64,000 nt of DNA from Gammaproteobacteria bacterium (GCA_021731145.1 JAKFXX010000002.1:99489-163488), one strand, 5' to 3'; shown: positions 35,276-49,249, numbered from the stretch's first letter. Numbers and translations: made by a program. Notes: a model not told the origin generated them from the sequence alone.

Positions 35276-36697
35276 TTACTCCGTCGCCGCGCCAGCCGGT
35301 TTGCGGCGTTTGCGCGGGCGGCGGCGTTTTTTGGTGGCCGCAGTAGCCGCAAGGGCTTCCGAACCTATCACTGCCTTGGCGCCCGCCACTGGCGCGCGCA
35401 GCAGGGTCTGCCGTTCATCCGGGTTAACTTCCTGAAACTTCGTCCACCACTCGCACAAATCCTGGACATCCTCGCCCGACTCGCCTCTCAAGAGGAGGAA
35501 GTCATAGGCAGCGCGAAAACGAGGGTGCATAAGCAAACTCAAGGAACGTTTACCGTTGATCTGGGTAAAACGGGGCTGCATGGTCCAGATTTCGCGCATC
35601 GGCATGCTGAAACGTTTAGGCAAGGCTATGCGCTGCACCTGGCGCATGACAACCACATCACCCGCCTCCTGAATGGCCTGGGTTTCACTTTCCCCTCCCG
35701 CCTGCAATGGCTCGGCCTGGCGGCGCATCGGGCCCCACAGCAGGGCCGCGAACAAAAATGCCGGGGTCACGGGTTTTCCGGCTGCGACACGCGCATCGGT
35801 ATTAGCCAGGGCACGCGCCACCAATTCCGAGGGGAACCCTTCCCGCTCCTGTGCAAGATCATCCTCGGTCTGCGGGAACAAATGCTCGAATAAGCGGTAG
35901 TGACGCAGCAGCTCGAAGGTCTCCAGGGCGCAGCCGCCCATGAACAGCTTGAGCACTTCTTCATAGAGGCGAGCGGAGGGGATATCCTCCAGCAGATAGC
36001 CCAGGTCAAACAGCGGGTCCTCGGTGTCGGGGTGGATGCGGAAACCCAGCTTGGCGGCAAAGCGCACCGCGCGCAGCATGCGCACCGGGTCTTCGCGGTA
36101 ACGCTGCACGGGGTCGCCGATCAGCCGTATCCAGCCTGCCTTGAGGTCTTCAAGGCCACCGGTATAATCCACCACGGAAAAGTCGGCGATGTTGTAATAC
36201 AGGGCATTGATGGTGAAATCACGCCGCCAGGCGTCTTCTTCGAGTGTGCCGTAGACGTTGTCGCGCATGATGCGCCCGTTTTCCGTATGCCGGTCTTCGC
36301 CCTTTTTCACGCTGCGGGTCTCGCCTTCTTCCACGGCGGGCACATTGGCACGGAACGTGGCGACCTCGACAACATCGCGCCCGACACGCACATGGGCCAG
36401 CCGGAAGCGGCGCCCGATGAGATGACAACTGCGGAACTGCTCTTGCACTTCCTCGGGATGCGCATCGGTGGCGATATCGAAATCCTTGGGTTCGCGCCCC
36501 AGCAGCATATCGCGCACGCCGCCGCCTACCAGATAGGCCTTATAACCGGCATCCTTCAGACGGTAAAGCACTTTGACTGCGCTGTCGCTGATATTGGTGC
36601 GCGAGATGGAATGTTCGGCGCGAGGTATGACTCTGGGCGTGCTTATGGTTTTCCCTGCCTTTTTTAACCTGTCATTAAAAGAATCTTGAGCATTCAT
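35276..36697 (-). CDS. pcnB: Poly(A) polymerase I
   Basis: Adds 3' oligo(A) tails to RNA, promoting decay. The nucleotidyltransferase motif is AYLVGGGVRDMLLGREPKDFDIAT (in parts: LVGGGVRDMLLG and KDFDIAT). RRDFTINALYYNIAD, GDPVQRYREDPVRMLRAVRFAAKLG (in parts) and RPRF-type MHPRFRAAYDFLLLR follow. The C-terminal tail is strongly basic (ATKKRRRPRKRRKPAG), usual for RNA binding. I chose ATG 36697; the longer frame to 36772 runs into the divergent tRNA-Glu gene. First gene of a six-gene unit ending in panD. Confidence 0.94.
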   Translation of the reverse strand: MNAQDSFNDRLKKAGKTISTPRVIPRAEHSISRTNISDSAVKVLYRLKDAGYKAYLVGGGVRDMLLGREPKDFDIATDAHPEEVQEQFRSCHLIGRRFRLAHVRVGRDVVEVATFRANVPAVEEGETRSVKKGEDRHTENGRIMRDNVYGTLEEDAWRRDFTINALYYNIADFSVVDYTGGLEDLKAGWIRLIGDPVQRYREDPVRMLRAVRFAAKLGFRIHPDTEDPLFDLGYLLEDIPSARLYEEVLKLFMGGCALETFELLRHYRLFEHLFPQTEDDLAQEREGFPSELVARALANTDARVAAGKPVTPAFLFAALLWGPMRRQAEPLQAGGESETQAIQEAGDVVVMRQVQRIALPKRFSMPMREIWTMQPRFTQINGKRSLSLLMHPRFRAAYDFLLLRGESGEDVQDLCEWWTKFQEVNPDERQTLLRAPVAGAKAVIGSEALAATAATKKRRRPRKRRKPAGAATE

Positions 36698-36733
36698 GAT
36701 TAGCGCGTATAATACCACTTCTTTTTGCACACC

Positions 36734-40169
<3,436 letters not shown>

Positions 40170-40213
40170 CACCGCCAGACATCTTGTAAAAAGCGATTGA
40201 ACAGCCAAACGGC

Positions 40214-41737
40214 TCAATGTAAACAACACTTCTTATATTTTTTGCCACTTCCACAGGGACAGGGATCATTTCGCCCGACCTTAGGCTGTTCCCGCACGAA
40301 GGTCTCAGCCGGCATAAACTCCTCATCATCATCGAACAAAAAACTGTCCTCGCCGCCGTTATCTTCTTCCGCCCAACGGCGCTGGCGCTGCGCGATGGCT
40401 TCGGGATCATAAAAGGACCAGGGATCAGGAAAGCGCTCCCATTCCGGCGCATCGCCGGTCTGGAAAGCGCGATCTATATCATTCAGATCAAAGTTCATAT
40501 ATAGCAATCCGGCCTGTTGCTGCATGAGCACCAGCGATTCCAGCAATAACCTGTGCCGTTCTCGCGGAAAATTCAAGAGCGCCATTCCCATCCAGCAGCG
40601 AGTATCATCATCTTCGGCTTCGTCAGCGGCAATGGCGGCAACCCAGTCCAGCGCCGCCTCCAGTGCCTCGCTGCCTGATGCCACGGCGGCCTCCAGAACG
40701 CATCCCATAGCTTCACTGCGGGGATACCAGCCCAAGGCACGGTCTTCGGCAATGCGGCGCAAGGCAGGGGCAGCAGCTTCGCGCTTGTTCCTGAACAGGG
40801 CTGGCCAGTAGCCAGACGCCCAGTCCCACAAATCATCGTCCGGCAGATCCTGCATGCGTTTAAAAAGACCCAGCAATGGTGCGGCGGCTCGGGAGTCGTC
40901 GATGGCGCCCAGGATGAAGATGCAATGCAGCAAGGCCCACCATCGATCACCTGCAGCATCCGGCTCCCAGTGTTGATCATCAGCAAGATAAGCCGACAGG
41001 AACAGCAGCATGTCCGCGCCACGCCGCACGCTTTCATCGACCACCACGCGCGGCAGGCGATCGCCCATCGTGAGGATGAATAACATCAAGCCCTGCTCCG
41101 GGATTTCTCGAAGCTCCTCCTCGGCAAAATCAAAGTCCACATCCTGCATTGGGAAGTCATCCTCTTCGTCGAACAAACCCTCAACCTCAAATGCCCGGCT
41201 TGCGATCTTATTGATGACAGCCCCCGTAAGCCCGCGAATTTCAGCAAGAAAGCCAGCGTCAGTGAAGGACACGTCCTTGCTGAACAAGAGCGGCCCATAA
41301 CGCTCCGGGGCAGCGATAACATTGATGCTCAATAACAGTTTGGCGAGATCAAGATCGTCACTGGTCATCTCCTCCCAGCCCTCTTTTGCCAATGCACAGG
41401 CTTGAAGAAAGCCCTGGCACCAAAGATCCATCCTGGGCAGGGTGTAACCATCGCGCTGCTCTGTCGCCGCTTGGGGTTCGAATACCCCCTCGATCAAATC
41501 CTCGACCATGTCATCAGATACCTGCATGGCAAGACCGATAATTTCATCAGGGATGTCCGCCTCATCGGGCAAACCCAAGGCCAGCGGCAACCAGGGCCGG
41601 TCAATCAACTCATACGGTGCCATGGAGATACCTGCCAGAAAGCCATGCATCGTGGAAAAATCCAAGGCGTCCGGATAAATCCCGGCAGCGGCGCGCAATT
41701 GTTGAAAGGACGTGGGGTGTGGAGACGGTGAATTCAT
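40214..41737 (-). CDS. UPF0149 (YecA/YgfB-like) protein with DUF1186-like middle and C-terminal SEC-C motif
   Basis: A 507-residue acidic protein. The first 180 residues follow UPF0149 ([31 protein letters not shown]). The middle has HEAT-like helical repeats ([40 protein letters not shown]) similar to DUF1186 proteins. The end [20 protein letters not shown] is a SEC-C zinc motif as in SecA and YecA. The SEC-C motif can bind ribosomes or SecB in known proteins; no function is assigned here. Combination of all three parts in one chain is less common than YecA alone. Confidence 0.75.
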   Translation of the reverse strand: MNSPSPHPTSFQQLRAAAGIYPDALDFSTMHGFLAGISMAPYELIDRPWLPLALGLPDEADIPDEIIGLAMQVSDDMVEDLIEGVFEPQAATEQRDGYTLPRMDLWCQGFLQACALAKEGWEEMTSDDLDLAKLLLSINVIAAPERYGPLLFSKDVSFTDAGFLAEIRGLTGAVINKIASRAFEVEGLFDEEDDFPMQDVDFDFAEEELREIPEQGLMLFILTMGDRLPRVVVDESVRRGADMLLFLSAYLADDQHWEPDAAGDRWWALLHCIFILGAIDDSRAAAPLLGLFKRMQDLPDDDLWDWASGYWPALFRNKREAAAPALRRIAEDRALGWYPRSEAMGCVLEAAVASGSEALEAALDWVAAIAADEAEDDDTRCWMGMALLNFPRERHRLLLESLVLMQQQAGLLYMNFDLNDIDRAFQTGDAPEWERFPDPWSFYDPEAIAQRQRRWAEEDNGGEDSFLFDDDEEFMPAETFVREQPKVGRNDPCPCGSGKKYKKCCLH

Positions 41738-41886
41738 GAATTGGTTCCTCTCTTGATCGAATCAGTGTAAAGCCATCGGCAATCCACAGGCGCATCCATC
41801 GAATCTTCATATTTTTGACATCATTTTGTCACATACACGCCCATATCATAGCGCTCACTGCAACCGGAACGAAGGGATCAGAGGCG

Positions 41887-42168
41887 ATGACACAAGGCAA
41901 TATATACCACGCACACAGCGATGAAAATAACGTGGACTTTTATATGCGCGCTGCGCTGCACGGGGACGCAGTGGCACAGTGTTACCTGGGAATCATGCAT
42001 GAGAAAGGGATGGGTGTGCCCATGGACAAGCACAAGGCAGCCAAATGGTATCGCCACGCCGCCGAGCAAGGATACCCCGATGCACAAGCCAGCCTGGAGA
42101 TCATTTATAGCGGAGCGCTGCTACACCACCAGTTGACGGAAAAAAGCGGGCGCCCGACTTCCGAATAG
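41887..42168 (+). CDS. Short Sel1-repeat protein
   Basis: About 93 residues from ATG 41887 (MTQGNIYHAHSDENNVDFYM). It holds one clear Sel1 repeat (AVAQCYLGIMHEKGMGVPMD, KAAKWYRHAAEQGYPDAQAS). No signal peptide is evident in this form. Sel1 repeats mediate protein-protein contacts; with a single repeat the protein is probably an adaptor fragment or a small regulator. The frame is open from 41815, but that part has no conserved feature. Confidence 0.6.
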   Translation: MTQGNIYHAHSDENNVDFYMRAALHGDAVAQCYLGIMHEKGMGVPMDKHKAAKWYRHAAEQGYPDAQASLEIIYSGALLHHQLTEKSGRPTSE

Positions 42169-42202
42169 AATTCTGCGCACCGTGGCAAACTAAAAGGAAA
42201 GG

Positions 42203-42685
42203 TTAATACCGTCCGTGCTGTTTGCTGATGTAGTTGGTCAGCTCCACATACTGGTTGTTCATACGCCGCACGATGGCATGCACCGAGCGAACGATGGAGC
42301 GCATCACGCGGTACACGATAAGGGGATCGGTGTTGAGCAGCGCTTCGAAAGATTCGCGGCGCAGAGTAAACACTTCAGTATCGCCAATCGAAGTCAGTGT
42401 TGCACTGTGCTCCAGCCCGTCGATAAAGCCCAATGCGCCCGCCAAATCGCCTATCTTGAGGATATGCAGGGTGGCTGACTCACCACCGCCGCTCTCTTTG
42501 ACCACAGCGAGCATGCCGCTCATGACCACATGCAAGCTGTTGTCGCTATGCCCCTCCTGAATCAAAACCTCCCCGTCTTTCAAGCAGCGGGTTGATAACC
42601 TTGGCTAATACCCTGCACTGCTCATCGGTCAGCTCAACCGCAAAGGGCGAGGAACGGAGGATGTCTACTTGATCTGGTCGCTCAT
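42203..42685 (-). pseudogene. Cyclic-nucleotide-binding-domain protein gene with two compensating frameshifts
   Basis: The last 126 codons read as a clean cNMP-binding domain (KDGEVLIQEGHSDNSLHVVM, LHILKIGDLAGALGFIDG, VFTLRRESFEALL). The natural N-terminus is split. ATG at 42685 gives MSDQIK then a stop; the next ~28 codons continue in another frame as VDILRSSPFAVELTDEQCRV and LAKVINPLL; then LKDGEVL returns to the first frame. One base missing and one base extra would restore a single product. Either the gene is decaying, or two sequencing errors occurred, or only a TTG-initiated short form is made. No DNA-binding domain follows the sensor, so it would not be a classical CRP regulator. Confidence 0.75.
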
Positions 42686-42736
42686 AAAGAACCCATCCGG
42701 TGATGAATTAGTGCCTGATTATAACCATGCCTGTCA

Positions 42737-43816
42737 TCAGGCCATATTTTCCAGGATGGCGCGCTTGACCGACTCCAGCGTTGCCTCGACGGTATGCACC
42801 GGGGAGGTACTCTGACTGATAGCAATGTCCGGATCCTTGAGCCCATGGCCCGTGAGGGTACACACCACCTTGCTGCCCTCGGGAATCTTGCCCGACTTGA
42901 TATCCCGAATCGCACCTGCCAGCGAGGTCGCCGAGGCAGGCTCGCAGAACACGCCTTCCTTTAGAGCAAGCAACTTCTGCGCGGCAAGGATTTCCTGATC
43001 GGTACATTCGTCAAACCAACCGTTGGATTCCTCTCGCACCTTCCACGCCTTGTCCCAGCTTTGCGGATGGCCGATGCGTATCGCCGTAGCCACGGTCTCG
43101 GGGTTATCGACCGGCTGGCCGCGCATGAACGGGGCGGAACCGGCCGCCTGATAACCCACCATGCGCGGGTGATTATTGACGATGCCGTGTTCCTGGTATT
43201 CCCTGTAACCCATCCAGTGAGCGGTGATGTTGCCCGCGTTGCCGACCGGCAGGCAATGGAAATCCGGCGCGCACTCCAGCTCTTCGACAATCTCGAAGGC
43301 GGCAGTCTTCTGGCCTTGCAGGCGGAAGGGGTTAATGGAGTTGACAATAGTAACCGGGGCCTCCAGCGCAACGTCCTTGACCAGTTGCATGCCGGCGTCG
43401 AAGTTGCCCTTGATCTGGATCACCACCGCACCGTGGATCATCGCCTGGGCGAGCTTGCCGAGCGCGATTTTGCCATCGGGGATCAGCACGAACGAAGCAA
43501 TCCCCGCGCGCGCCGCATAGGCGGCGGCGGCAGCAGAGGTATTGCCGGTGGAAGCGCAGATGATGGCCCGGCTGCCCTCCTCCACCGCCTTGGTCACCGC
43601 CATGGTCATGCCACGATCCTTGAACGAGCCGGTGGGATTCAGCCCCTCGTATTTGACGTAGATATCCACTTCTTTGCCCAGTAGGCGCGGGATATTGTTT
43701 AGCCGGATCAGCGGGGTGTTACCCTCGCCAAGACTGATGATGCGGGTGTCGTCGTGGACGGGAAGGCGATCGCGGTATTTGTCGATCAAGCCGGTGTAGC
43801 GGGGGCGAAATGGCAT
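42737..43816 (-). CDS. thrC: Threonine synthase
   Basis: PLP enzyme converting O-phosphohomoserine to threonine. The PLP lysine is in NPTGSFKDRGMTMAV, the phosphate-binding loop is PVGNAGNITAHW and ASTGNTSAAAAAYAARAG contributes to the cofactor site. 359 residues, the shorter type also found in Bacillus and many proteobacteria. It forms the threonine module with hom upstream on the same strand, though an AT-rich 880-base gap separates the two. Confidence 0.95.
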   Translation of the reverse strand: MPFRPRYTGLIDKYRDRLPVHDDTRIISLGEGNTPLIRLNNIPRLLGKEVDIYVKYEGLNPTGSFKDRGMTMAVTKAVEEGSRAIICASTGNTSAAAAAYAARAGIASFVLIPDGKIALGKLAQAMIHGAVVIQIKGNFDAGMQLVKDVALEAPVTIVNSINPFRLQGQKTAAFEIVEELECAPDFHCLPVGNAGNITAHWMGYREYQEHGIVNNHPRMVGYQAAGSAPFMRGQPVDNPETVATAIRIGHPQSWDKAWKVREESNGWFDECTDQEILAAQKLLALKEGVFCEPASATSLAGAIRDIKSGKIPEGSKVVCTLTGHGLKDPDIAISQSTSPVHTVEATLESVKRAILENMA

Positions 43817-44296
43817 GGTATTTCCTCTTTAAATTTCATGTGCGGGTGGACTCTAGCCACCCTTACGCGGATAGATTCAGCGAAAAATGAAGACTGGCAA
43901 TCATTTATGCGCTTTGGCAAACAAGTGATACACAGCGAAACGCTTAACACCTGACCGCTCGACCATTTACCGTATCATTTTTTCACCGAGCCATTGCAAA
44001 CCAGAGAAAATACCGCTTGACAATGACAAAATAATATGCGTTAATATCAACGACTTACAAATAAATCCATGGTATGTTGTCATATTAGAAATTCTTTGTA
44101 ATCTGGGTTAATTCATCTAACTCAAAAATTAAGTTACTGGGTAATTAATCCGGTACACATCTATTTCTTACTGTATATCCTGCTTAGTTACAGTTCGCCT
44201 TAAAAATTCTCTTTTTTTATTTTCCGTAGCCTTGCTCACATAGCCAGCAAGGTTAAGACATTTTTCTTTTATCAACTAATAAGGGGGGGGCAACAC

Positions 44297-44404
44297 ATGA
44301 AAAATTCACCCATTAAGAAAATATCTATGGCAGTAATACTACTAATGGCAATACCAAAATTAGCATTAAATTTAAATATTAATATTTTCACTATCTTTAT
44401 CTAG
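44297..44404 (+). CDS. Possible 35-residue hydrophobic peptide
   Basis: ATG follows a purine-rich AAGGGGGGGG tract by 6 bases. The product starts MKNSPIKKISMAVILLMAIP and ends LNINIFTIFI: a basic N-terminus followed by a hydrophobic helix. It could be a small membrane peptide, or the surviving signal peptide of a lost exported protein. No family is recognised. Confidence 0.35.
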   Translation: MKNSPIKKISMAVILLMAIPKLALNLNINIFTIFI

Positions 44405-44601
44405 CGCAATAACCCTCACCAAAAATCAACACTCCAAGAAAAATCTACATCCTCAGATTCATTCTTCCTACGTTAATCACCACTCCCAACATCTTAAAGC
44501 ACACAAACACATGTGCTCCGTGATACATGCCAGTAATTTCTGATCTAATTTGTCCAAGAAACATAAGCTACTAAAAAATAAAAGCTATGTTATCTTTCGT
44601 T

Positions 44602-44631
44602 GCTGACAAAGTCATTTACGACTTTGTCAGC
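44602..44631. terminator. Perfect 12-bp hairpin downstream of hom
   Basis: GCTGACAAAGTC pairs with GACTTTGTCAGC around a 6-base loop, 66 bases past the hom stop. On the plus strand it is followed by ATTTCCTTTAT, a weak T-tract; none on the minus strand. Confidence 0.45.
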
Positions 44632-44696
44632 ATTTCCTTTATCTATTATTTATAGTGTAGGTTGGGGCTCGGTAACCACTCCACGCGTTCCGTGGC

Positions 44697-46064
44697 TCAC
44701 CCCTTCAAATGCTCCAAGCGCATCCTCATCACCGGCCCCGCCATCGTCCCCAGCGCCTCAATACGCCGGATGGCTTCGTTCATCTGTCTCTCGCGAATGC
44801 GGTGGGTGAGGATCACCACGGGCACCGTGTCGTCACCGCCGTTGGCGGGCGCCTTTTGCAGCATGGCCTCGATGCTAATGCCCTGATCAGCGAGGATGCG
44901 CGTCACGTCGGCGAGTACGCCGGGGCGGTCTTGGGCCTGCATGCGCAGATAATAGGCGGTTTCCACCTTTTCCATGGGCAGGATCGGCAGGTCGGACAGC
45001 GCGTCGGGCTGGAACGCCAGGTGCGGCACACGGTTTTCCGGGTCGGCGGTGAGGGTGCGCACCACGTCCACCAGGTCGGCCACTACCGCCGATGCGGTGG
45101 GCTCGGCACCCGCTCCGGCACCGTAAAACAGCGTCGGACCGACAGCGTCGCCCTTCACCAGTACAGCGTTCATTACGCCATCGACGTTGGCGATCAGGCG
45201 GCGATGCGGGATCAGCGTGGGATGCACGCGCAGCTCGATGCCTTCTTCGGTACGACGCGCAATGCCCAGATGCTTGATGCGGTAGCCCAGCTCTTCAGCG
45301 TAGCCGACATCCTGAAGGGTAATACGGCTGATGCCTTCGGTGTAGGCCTTGTCGAACTGCAAGGGGATGCCGAAGGCGATGGAGGCGAGGATGGTGAGCT
45401 TGTGCGCCGCGTCGATGCCTTCAACGTCGAAGGTGGGATCGGCCTCGGCGTAGCCCAGACGTTGCGCCTCGGCCAGCACATCTGCGAAATCACGCCCCTT
45501 GGCCGCTCCCGGCTTCCCGCCTCCCGCAGCACTCGTGCATCCCTGCACATCGTCACGCATCTCGGTGAGGATGAAATTGCTGGTGCCGTTGATGATGCCC
45601 GCCAGCCACTCGATGCGGTTGCCCGCCAAACCTTCGCGAATCGCCTTGATGATTGGAATGCCGCCGGCAACGGCTGCCTCGAAGGCCACCATCACGCCCC
45701 TTTCGCGGGCTGCGGCAAAGATTTCGTTGCCGTGCTTGGCGATCAGCGCCTTGTTGGCGGTCACTACATGCTTGCCGTTGGCGATAGTGCGCAGCACCAA
45801 GTCACGCGCCTGATCCGTGCCGCCGATCAGTTCGACGATGACCTGGAGATCGGGATTATTGACCACCTCGAAAGGATCTTGAGTGAGCGTGATACCGGTA
45901 GTATCGCAGATGCGCGGCTTGCTCAAGTCCCGCGCGCTGGCGTGGACAATCTCGATACCACGGCCAGCACGGCGCATGATCTCCTGGGCGTTGCGCGTCA
46001 GCACCTTGACCGTACCGCCACCAACCGTGCCCAAGCCCAGCAGACCTACTTTTACCGGCGTCAT
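44697..46064 (-). CDS. hom: Homoserine dehydrogenase with a 17-residue in-frame insertion
   Basis: Reduces aspartate semialdehyde to homoserine with NAD(P)[18 protein letters not shown] is the nucleotide-binding start, [16 protein letters not shown] and [20 protein letters not shown] contain the catalytic Lys/Asp region, and the C-terminal ACT domain ([20 protein letters not shown]) is the site of threonine feedback in relatives. Between TEMRD and KGRDFADVL an extra [17 protein letters not shown] appears, corresponding to a 51-bp palindromic element. Without it the region reads as standard. 455 residues; relatives have about 435. It is followed upstream by alaC with a 4-base overlap. Confidence 0.95.
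   Translation of the reverse strand: MTPVKVGLLGLGTVGGGTVKVLTRNAQEIMRRAGRGIEIVHASARDLSKPRICDTTGITLTQDPFEVVNNPDLQVIVELIGGTDQARDLVLRTIANGKHVVTANKALIAKHGNEIFAAARERGVMVAFEAAVAGGIPIIKAIREGLAGNRIEWLAGIINGTSNFILTEMRDDVQGCTSAAGGGKPGAAKGRDFADVLAEAQRLGYAEADPTFDVEGIDAAHKLTILASIAFGIPLQFDKAYTEGISRITLQDVGYAEELGYRIKHLGIARRTEEGIELRVHPTLIPHRRLIANVDGVMNAVLVKGDAVGPTLFYGAGAGAEPTASAVVADLVDVVRTLTADPENRVPHLAFQPDALSDLPILPMEKVETAYYLRMQAQDRPGVLADVTRILADQGISIEAMLQKAPANGGDDTVPVVILTHRIRERQMNEAIRRIEALGTMAGPVMRMRLEHLKG
45501..45551 (-). repeat. 51-bp palindromic element inside hom
   Basis: On the coding strand it has GTGCA-GGGA-TGCAC, then GAGTGCTGCGGGAGGC and a GGC..GCC inverted repeat. It is strikingly similar to the element that interrupts the RAYT gene at 59170. 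Exactly 17 codons are added. Confidence 0.8.
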
Positions 46065-47347
46065 GTCCCCGTCCCCTGCATAATCACCCCGTCTTTCTTG
46101 AACATATCGCGTATACCACGTATCGCCTGTCGGGTGCGATGCTCATTCTCGATCAGCCCGAAGCGCACATGATCATCGCCGTATTCGCCAAAACCGATGC
46201 CCGGTGCCACCGCAACCTTGGCCTCTTCCAGCAGCCGCTTGGAGAATTCCAGTGACCCAAGATGGCGGTACTGTTCGGGGATCGGCGCCCAGACGAACAT
46301 CGTTGCTTTGGGTAACTCGACTGGCCAGCCCAAGGCATTGAGGCCGCTGCACAGCACGTCGCGGCGGCGTTTGTACATATCGGAAATTTCCTTCACGCAC
46401 TCCTGCGGCCCTTCCAGGGCGGTAATCGCCGCCACCTGGATGGGCGTGAACATGCCGTAATCGAGATAGGATTTCATGCGTGCCAGCGCCGCCACCAGCG
46501 TGGGATTACCGACCATGAAACCGACGCGCCATCCCGGCATGTTATAGCTCTTGGAAAGCGTGAAAAACTCCACCGCCACCTCTTTTGCACCCGGCACCTG
46601 CATGATGGACGGCGCCTGATAGCCATCGAACACGATATCGACATAGGCGAGGTCATGCACCACCCAAATCTTATGCTCACGCGCGATGGCGATTACCTTC
46701 TCGAAAAAGGCCAAGTCCACGCACTGAGTGGTAGGGTTGCCTGGGAAGTTGAGCACCAGCATCTTGGGGCGCGGCCAGCAGTCCTTGATCGCCTTCTCCA
46801 GCTCGGCAAAAAAATCCCCGCCCGGCACCAGCGGCACATGGCGGATATCCGCGCCCGCGATCACGAAACCGTAGGGATGAATGGGATAGGCCGGATTGGG
46901 CACCATCACCACGTCCCCTGGCCCCATGGTGGCGAAGGCCAAATGCGCCAACCCCTCCTTGGAACCGATGGTGACGATAGCTTCGCTGTCCGGGTTCAGG
47001 TCCACGCCGAAGCGTCGCTGATACCAGGTGCAAATCGCTTTGCGCAGGCGTGGAATGCCTTTCGACACCGAATAGCGGTGGGTATCGCCTCGCTGGGCGG
47101 CCTCAACGAGCTTGTCCACGATATGCTTGGGCGTGGGCTGATCGGGGTTGCCCATGCCGAAGTCGATGATGTCCTCCCCACGCGCGCGCGCCTTGGCCTT
47201 CAATTCACCAACAATATTGAAGACATAGGGGGGGAGGCGCTTAATTCTGGCAAATTCGTTGTTCAAGCTGGTTTGTCCAAATAACTTCCGAGAGAAACAT
47301 AGGGCGCGCGGCGCAAACGGCAGCCGACGCGTCAAAACTTTAGACAT
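46061..47347 (-). CDS. alaC: Alanine transaminase AlaC-like, class I/II PLP aminotransferase
   Basis: PLP enzyme of fold type [21 protein letters not shown] and [20 protein letters not shown] match AlaC/YfdZ proteins. The PLP lysine lies in [37 protein letters not shown] and [17 protein letters not shown] are conserved. The start is uncertain: homologues begin close to [10 protein letters not shown], which would be a TTG at 47266; ATG at 47347 adds a 27-residue basic tail. It is upstream of hom, a frequent pairing, giving an amino-acid operon. Confidence 0.88.
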   Translation of the reverse strand: MSKVLTRRLPFAPRALCFSRKLFGQTSLNNEFARIKRLPPYVFNIVGELKAKARARGEDIIDFGMGNPDQPTPKHIVDKLVEAAQRGDTHRYSVSKGIPRLRKAICTWYQRRFGVDLNPDSEAIVTIGSKEGLAHLAFATMGPGDVVMVPNPAYPIHPYGFVIAGADIRHVPLVPGGDFFAELEKAIKDCWPRPKMLVLNFPGNPTTQCVDLAFFEKVIAIAREHKIWVVHDLAYVDIVFDGYQAPSIMQVPGAKEVAVEFFTLSKSYNMPGWRVGFMVGNPTLVAALARMKSYLDYGMFTPIQVAAITALEGPQECVKEISDMYKRRRDVLCSGLNALGWPVELPKATMFVWAPIPEQYRHLGSLEFSKRLLEEAKVAVAPGIGFGEYGDDHVRFGLIENEHRTRQAIRGIRDMFKKDGVIMQGTGT

Positions 47348-47576
47348 TACCGATGCCAGGTGAAACTGTCAATGATCGAAACGGGAAATGGCTTGAAAAT
47401 CAGACATGGGGCACATAAAAGCACCCTGAAACAGGCGTGAAAATTTTGCCGTGGCAGCCATTGACAAAAAAACCTAAAGGAAGATGATAGGCGTTCGATA
47501 ACGTGTGCTGGCGATCGGGCGAAACAACCACAACCACCGCCTGGTCACACTCTCTTCCCTCAAAATGGAGCTTGAT

Positions 47577-49013
47577 ATGGCAAAGAACAAGACACTAACC
47601 ACGGCCAATGGCATCCCCGTCGCGGATAATCAGAATACGCTGACTGCCGGCGCGCACGGACCGGCGCTGATACAGGATTATCATCTCGTCGAAAAAAACG
47701 CGCACTTCAATCGCGAGCGCATCCCGGAGCGAGTGGTTCACGCCAAGGGCGCGGGCGCCTACGGCTATTTTGAGGTCACCCATGACGTGACAAAGTGGAC
47801 CAAGGCCAGGTTCCTGGAAAAAACCGGCAAGAAAACCGAGGTCTTCTTGCGCTTTTCAACGGTAGGCGGGGAAAAGGGCTCAGCCGACACCGAGCGCGAC
47901 CCGCGCGGTTTCGCCCTGAAGTTCTACACCGAAGACGGCAACTACGACATCACAGGCAATAACACGCCGGTGTTTTTCCTGCGCGACCCGCTCAAATTTC
48001 CCGACTTCATCCACACCCAGAAACGCAATCCGCAGACCAACCTGAAAGATCCTGATGCGTTCTGGGATTTTCTCTCGCTCACGCCGGAAGCGCTGCACCA
48101 GCTAACGATCCTCTTTTCAAGCCGCGGCACCCCCAAGTCATATCGTCATATGGACGGCTTCGGCTCACATACCTTCATGTGGATCAACGCAGAAGGCAAA
48201 GGCGTGTGGATCAAATACCACTTCAAAACCGAGACCGGCATCCAGAACCTGACGCGGCAAGAGGCAGGACGCCTGGCGGGCGAAGACCCCGATGATGCCA
48301 CGCGCGACCTGTTCAACCACATCAAAAATGGCGGCGAGGCGGCATGGAAACTCCACGTGCAAATCATGCCCTTCGAGGACGCGCCGAAATACCGCTTCAA
48401 TCCCTTTGACGTGACCAAGGTATGGCCGCACAAGGACTACCCACTGATCCCGGTGGGACGCCTGGTGCTCAACCGCAACCCGGAAAATTATTTTGCCGAA
48501 GTCGAGCAGGCTGCGTTTTCTCCGGGCAACATCGTGCCGGGCATCGGCTTCTCGCCGGACAAGATGCTGCAAGGGCGCATCTTCGCCTATGGCGACGCGC
48601 ACCGCTACCGCCTGGGCGCGAACTATCAGCTTCTACCCGTCAACCGCCCACACGCCGCCGAAGCGGTCAACCACCAGCGCGATGGCGCCATGCGTTTCGA
48701 CGGCAATGGCGGCGCAAGCCCGAACTACGAACCCAACAGCTTTGACGGCATCAAGGAAGCGCCACAGCACGCGCCCTTCCCCTTACCTGTCGAAGGCGTG
48801 GTTGGCCACCATGCACCGTCGCACGACGATGACTATGTGCAAGCAGGCAACCTGTACCGCCTGATGCCGGAGACAGAAAAGGCCATGCTCGTCGACAATA
48901 TCGTCACCCACCTCAAAAATGCCCGCAAGGACATCCAAATCCGCCAGGTCGCGCACTTCTGCGGCGCGGATGAGGATTATGGGATGCGCGTTGCCAAGGG
49001 ACTGGGCCTATAA
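47577..49013 (+). CDS. katA: Monofunctional heme catalase (clade 3)
   Basis: Breaks down hydrogen peroxide. The distal His is in [20 protein letters not shown] (H55 of this start), the distal Asn/Asp region is [19 protein letters not shown], and the proximal heme Tyr is in [14 protein letters not shown]. 478 residues, typical small-subunit length. I chose the ATG at 47577, with GGAG eight bases upstream; the frame is open from 47505. It is a single gene with a 230-base upstream region in which I see no certain OxyR site. Confidence 0.95.
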   Translation: MAKNKTLTTANGIPVADNQNTLTAGAHGPALIQDYHLVEKNAHFNRERIPERVVHAKGAGAYGYFEVTHDVTKWTKARFLEKTGKKTEVFLRFSTVGGEKGSADTERDPRGFALKFYTEDGNYDITGNNTPVFFLRDPLKFPDFIHTQKRNPQTNLKDPDAFWDFLSLTPEALHQLTILFSSRGTPKSYRHMDGFGSHTFMWINAEGKGVWIKYHFKTETGIQNLTRQEAGRLAGEDPDDATRDLFNHIKNGGEAAWKLHVQIMPFEDAPKYRFNPFDVTKVWPHKDYPLIPVGRLVLNRNPENYFAEVEQAAFSPGNIVPGIGFSPDKMLQGRIFAYGDAHRYRLGANYQLLPVNRPHAAEAVNHQRDGAMRFDGNGGASPNYEPNSFDGIKEAPQHAPFPLPVEGVVGHHAPSHDDDYVQAGNLYRLMPETEKAMLVDNIVTHLKNARKDIQIRQVAHFCGADEDYGMRVAKGLGL

Positions 49014-49135
49014 GAGAAGGGGTTTCCTGAGGCTTTAGGCACCTCTAAAAATTCGCTGAAGCCGCGCTGGCAGCAGTCGAATGCGCAGCTTAAACTCAGT
49101 GCATTATTGTTTTCCACTATGGGTCAACAGTTGAG

Positions 49136-49249
49136 ATGGTGCGCCGGCGTGCTCACTTGAGCGTCGACCACCTGGCCGACTATGCCGAAAACCTGTGTCG
49201 TCCTAAATTGGTGGGTGGCGCAATATCGAAAGGTGAGAAAAACGCTTAA
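49136..49249 (+). pseudogene. C-terminal remnant of a tyrosine recombinase (phage-type integrase)
   Basis: The 37 codons read MVRRRAHLSVDHLADYAENL then CRPKLV...KGEKNA and stop. This is the end of the catalytic domain of phage-type integrases, where MVRRYAHL carries the nucleophilic Tyr; here that Tyr is Arg (RRRAHL), so the fragment is dead. The rest of the gene is missing. It lies about 100 bases from tRNA-Lys, the usual kind of integration site. Nothing else is recognised between katA and the tRNA. Confidence 0.65.

Larger units (their letters stand above)
43960..44640. other. AT-rich gene-poor patch between thrC and hom
   Basis: Base composition drops sharply here against GC-rich neighbours. 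The 43817-44696 gap has no long open frame. It holds one 35-codon frame with a strong ribosome-binding site (44297-44404) and a perfect 12-bp hairpin (44602-44631). The composition suggests recent acquisition or decay of a former gene. Confidence 0.6.

Noticed and set aside
44709..46172. 487-codon open frame on the plus strand
   Set aside because: Antisense to hom and the end of alaC; no motif and no ribosome-binding site.
47477..47502. OxyR-like ATAG/ATAA spacing upstream of the catalase gene
   Set aside because: Only one half-site resembles the consensus; insufficient for a regulatory call.
47505..47577. Upstream start for catalase
   Set aside because: The additional 24 residues are not conserved, and the ribosome-binding site is placed for 47577.
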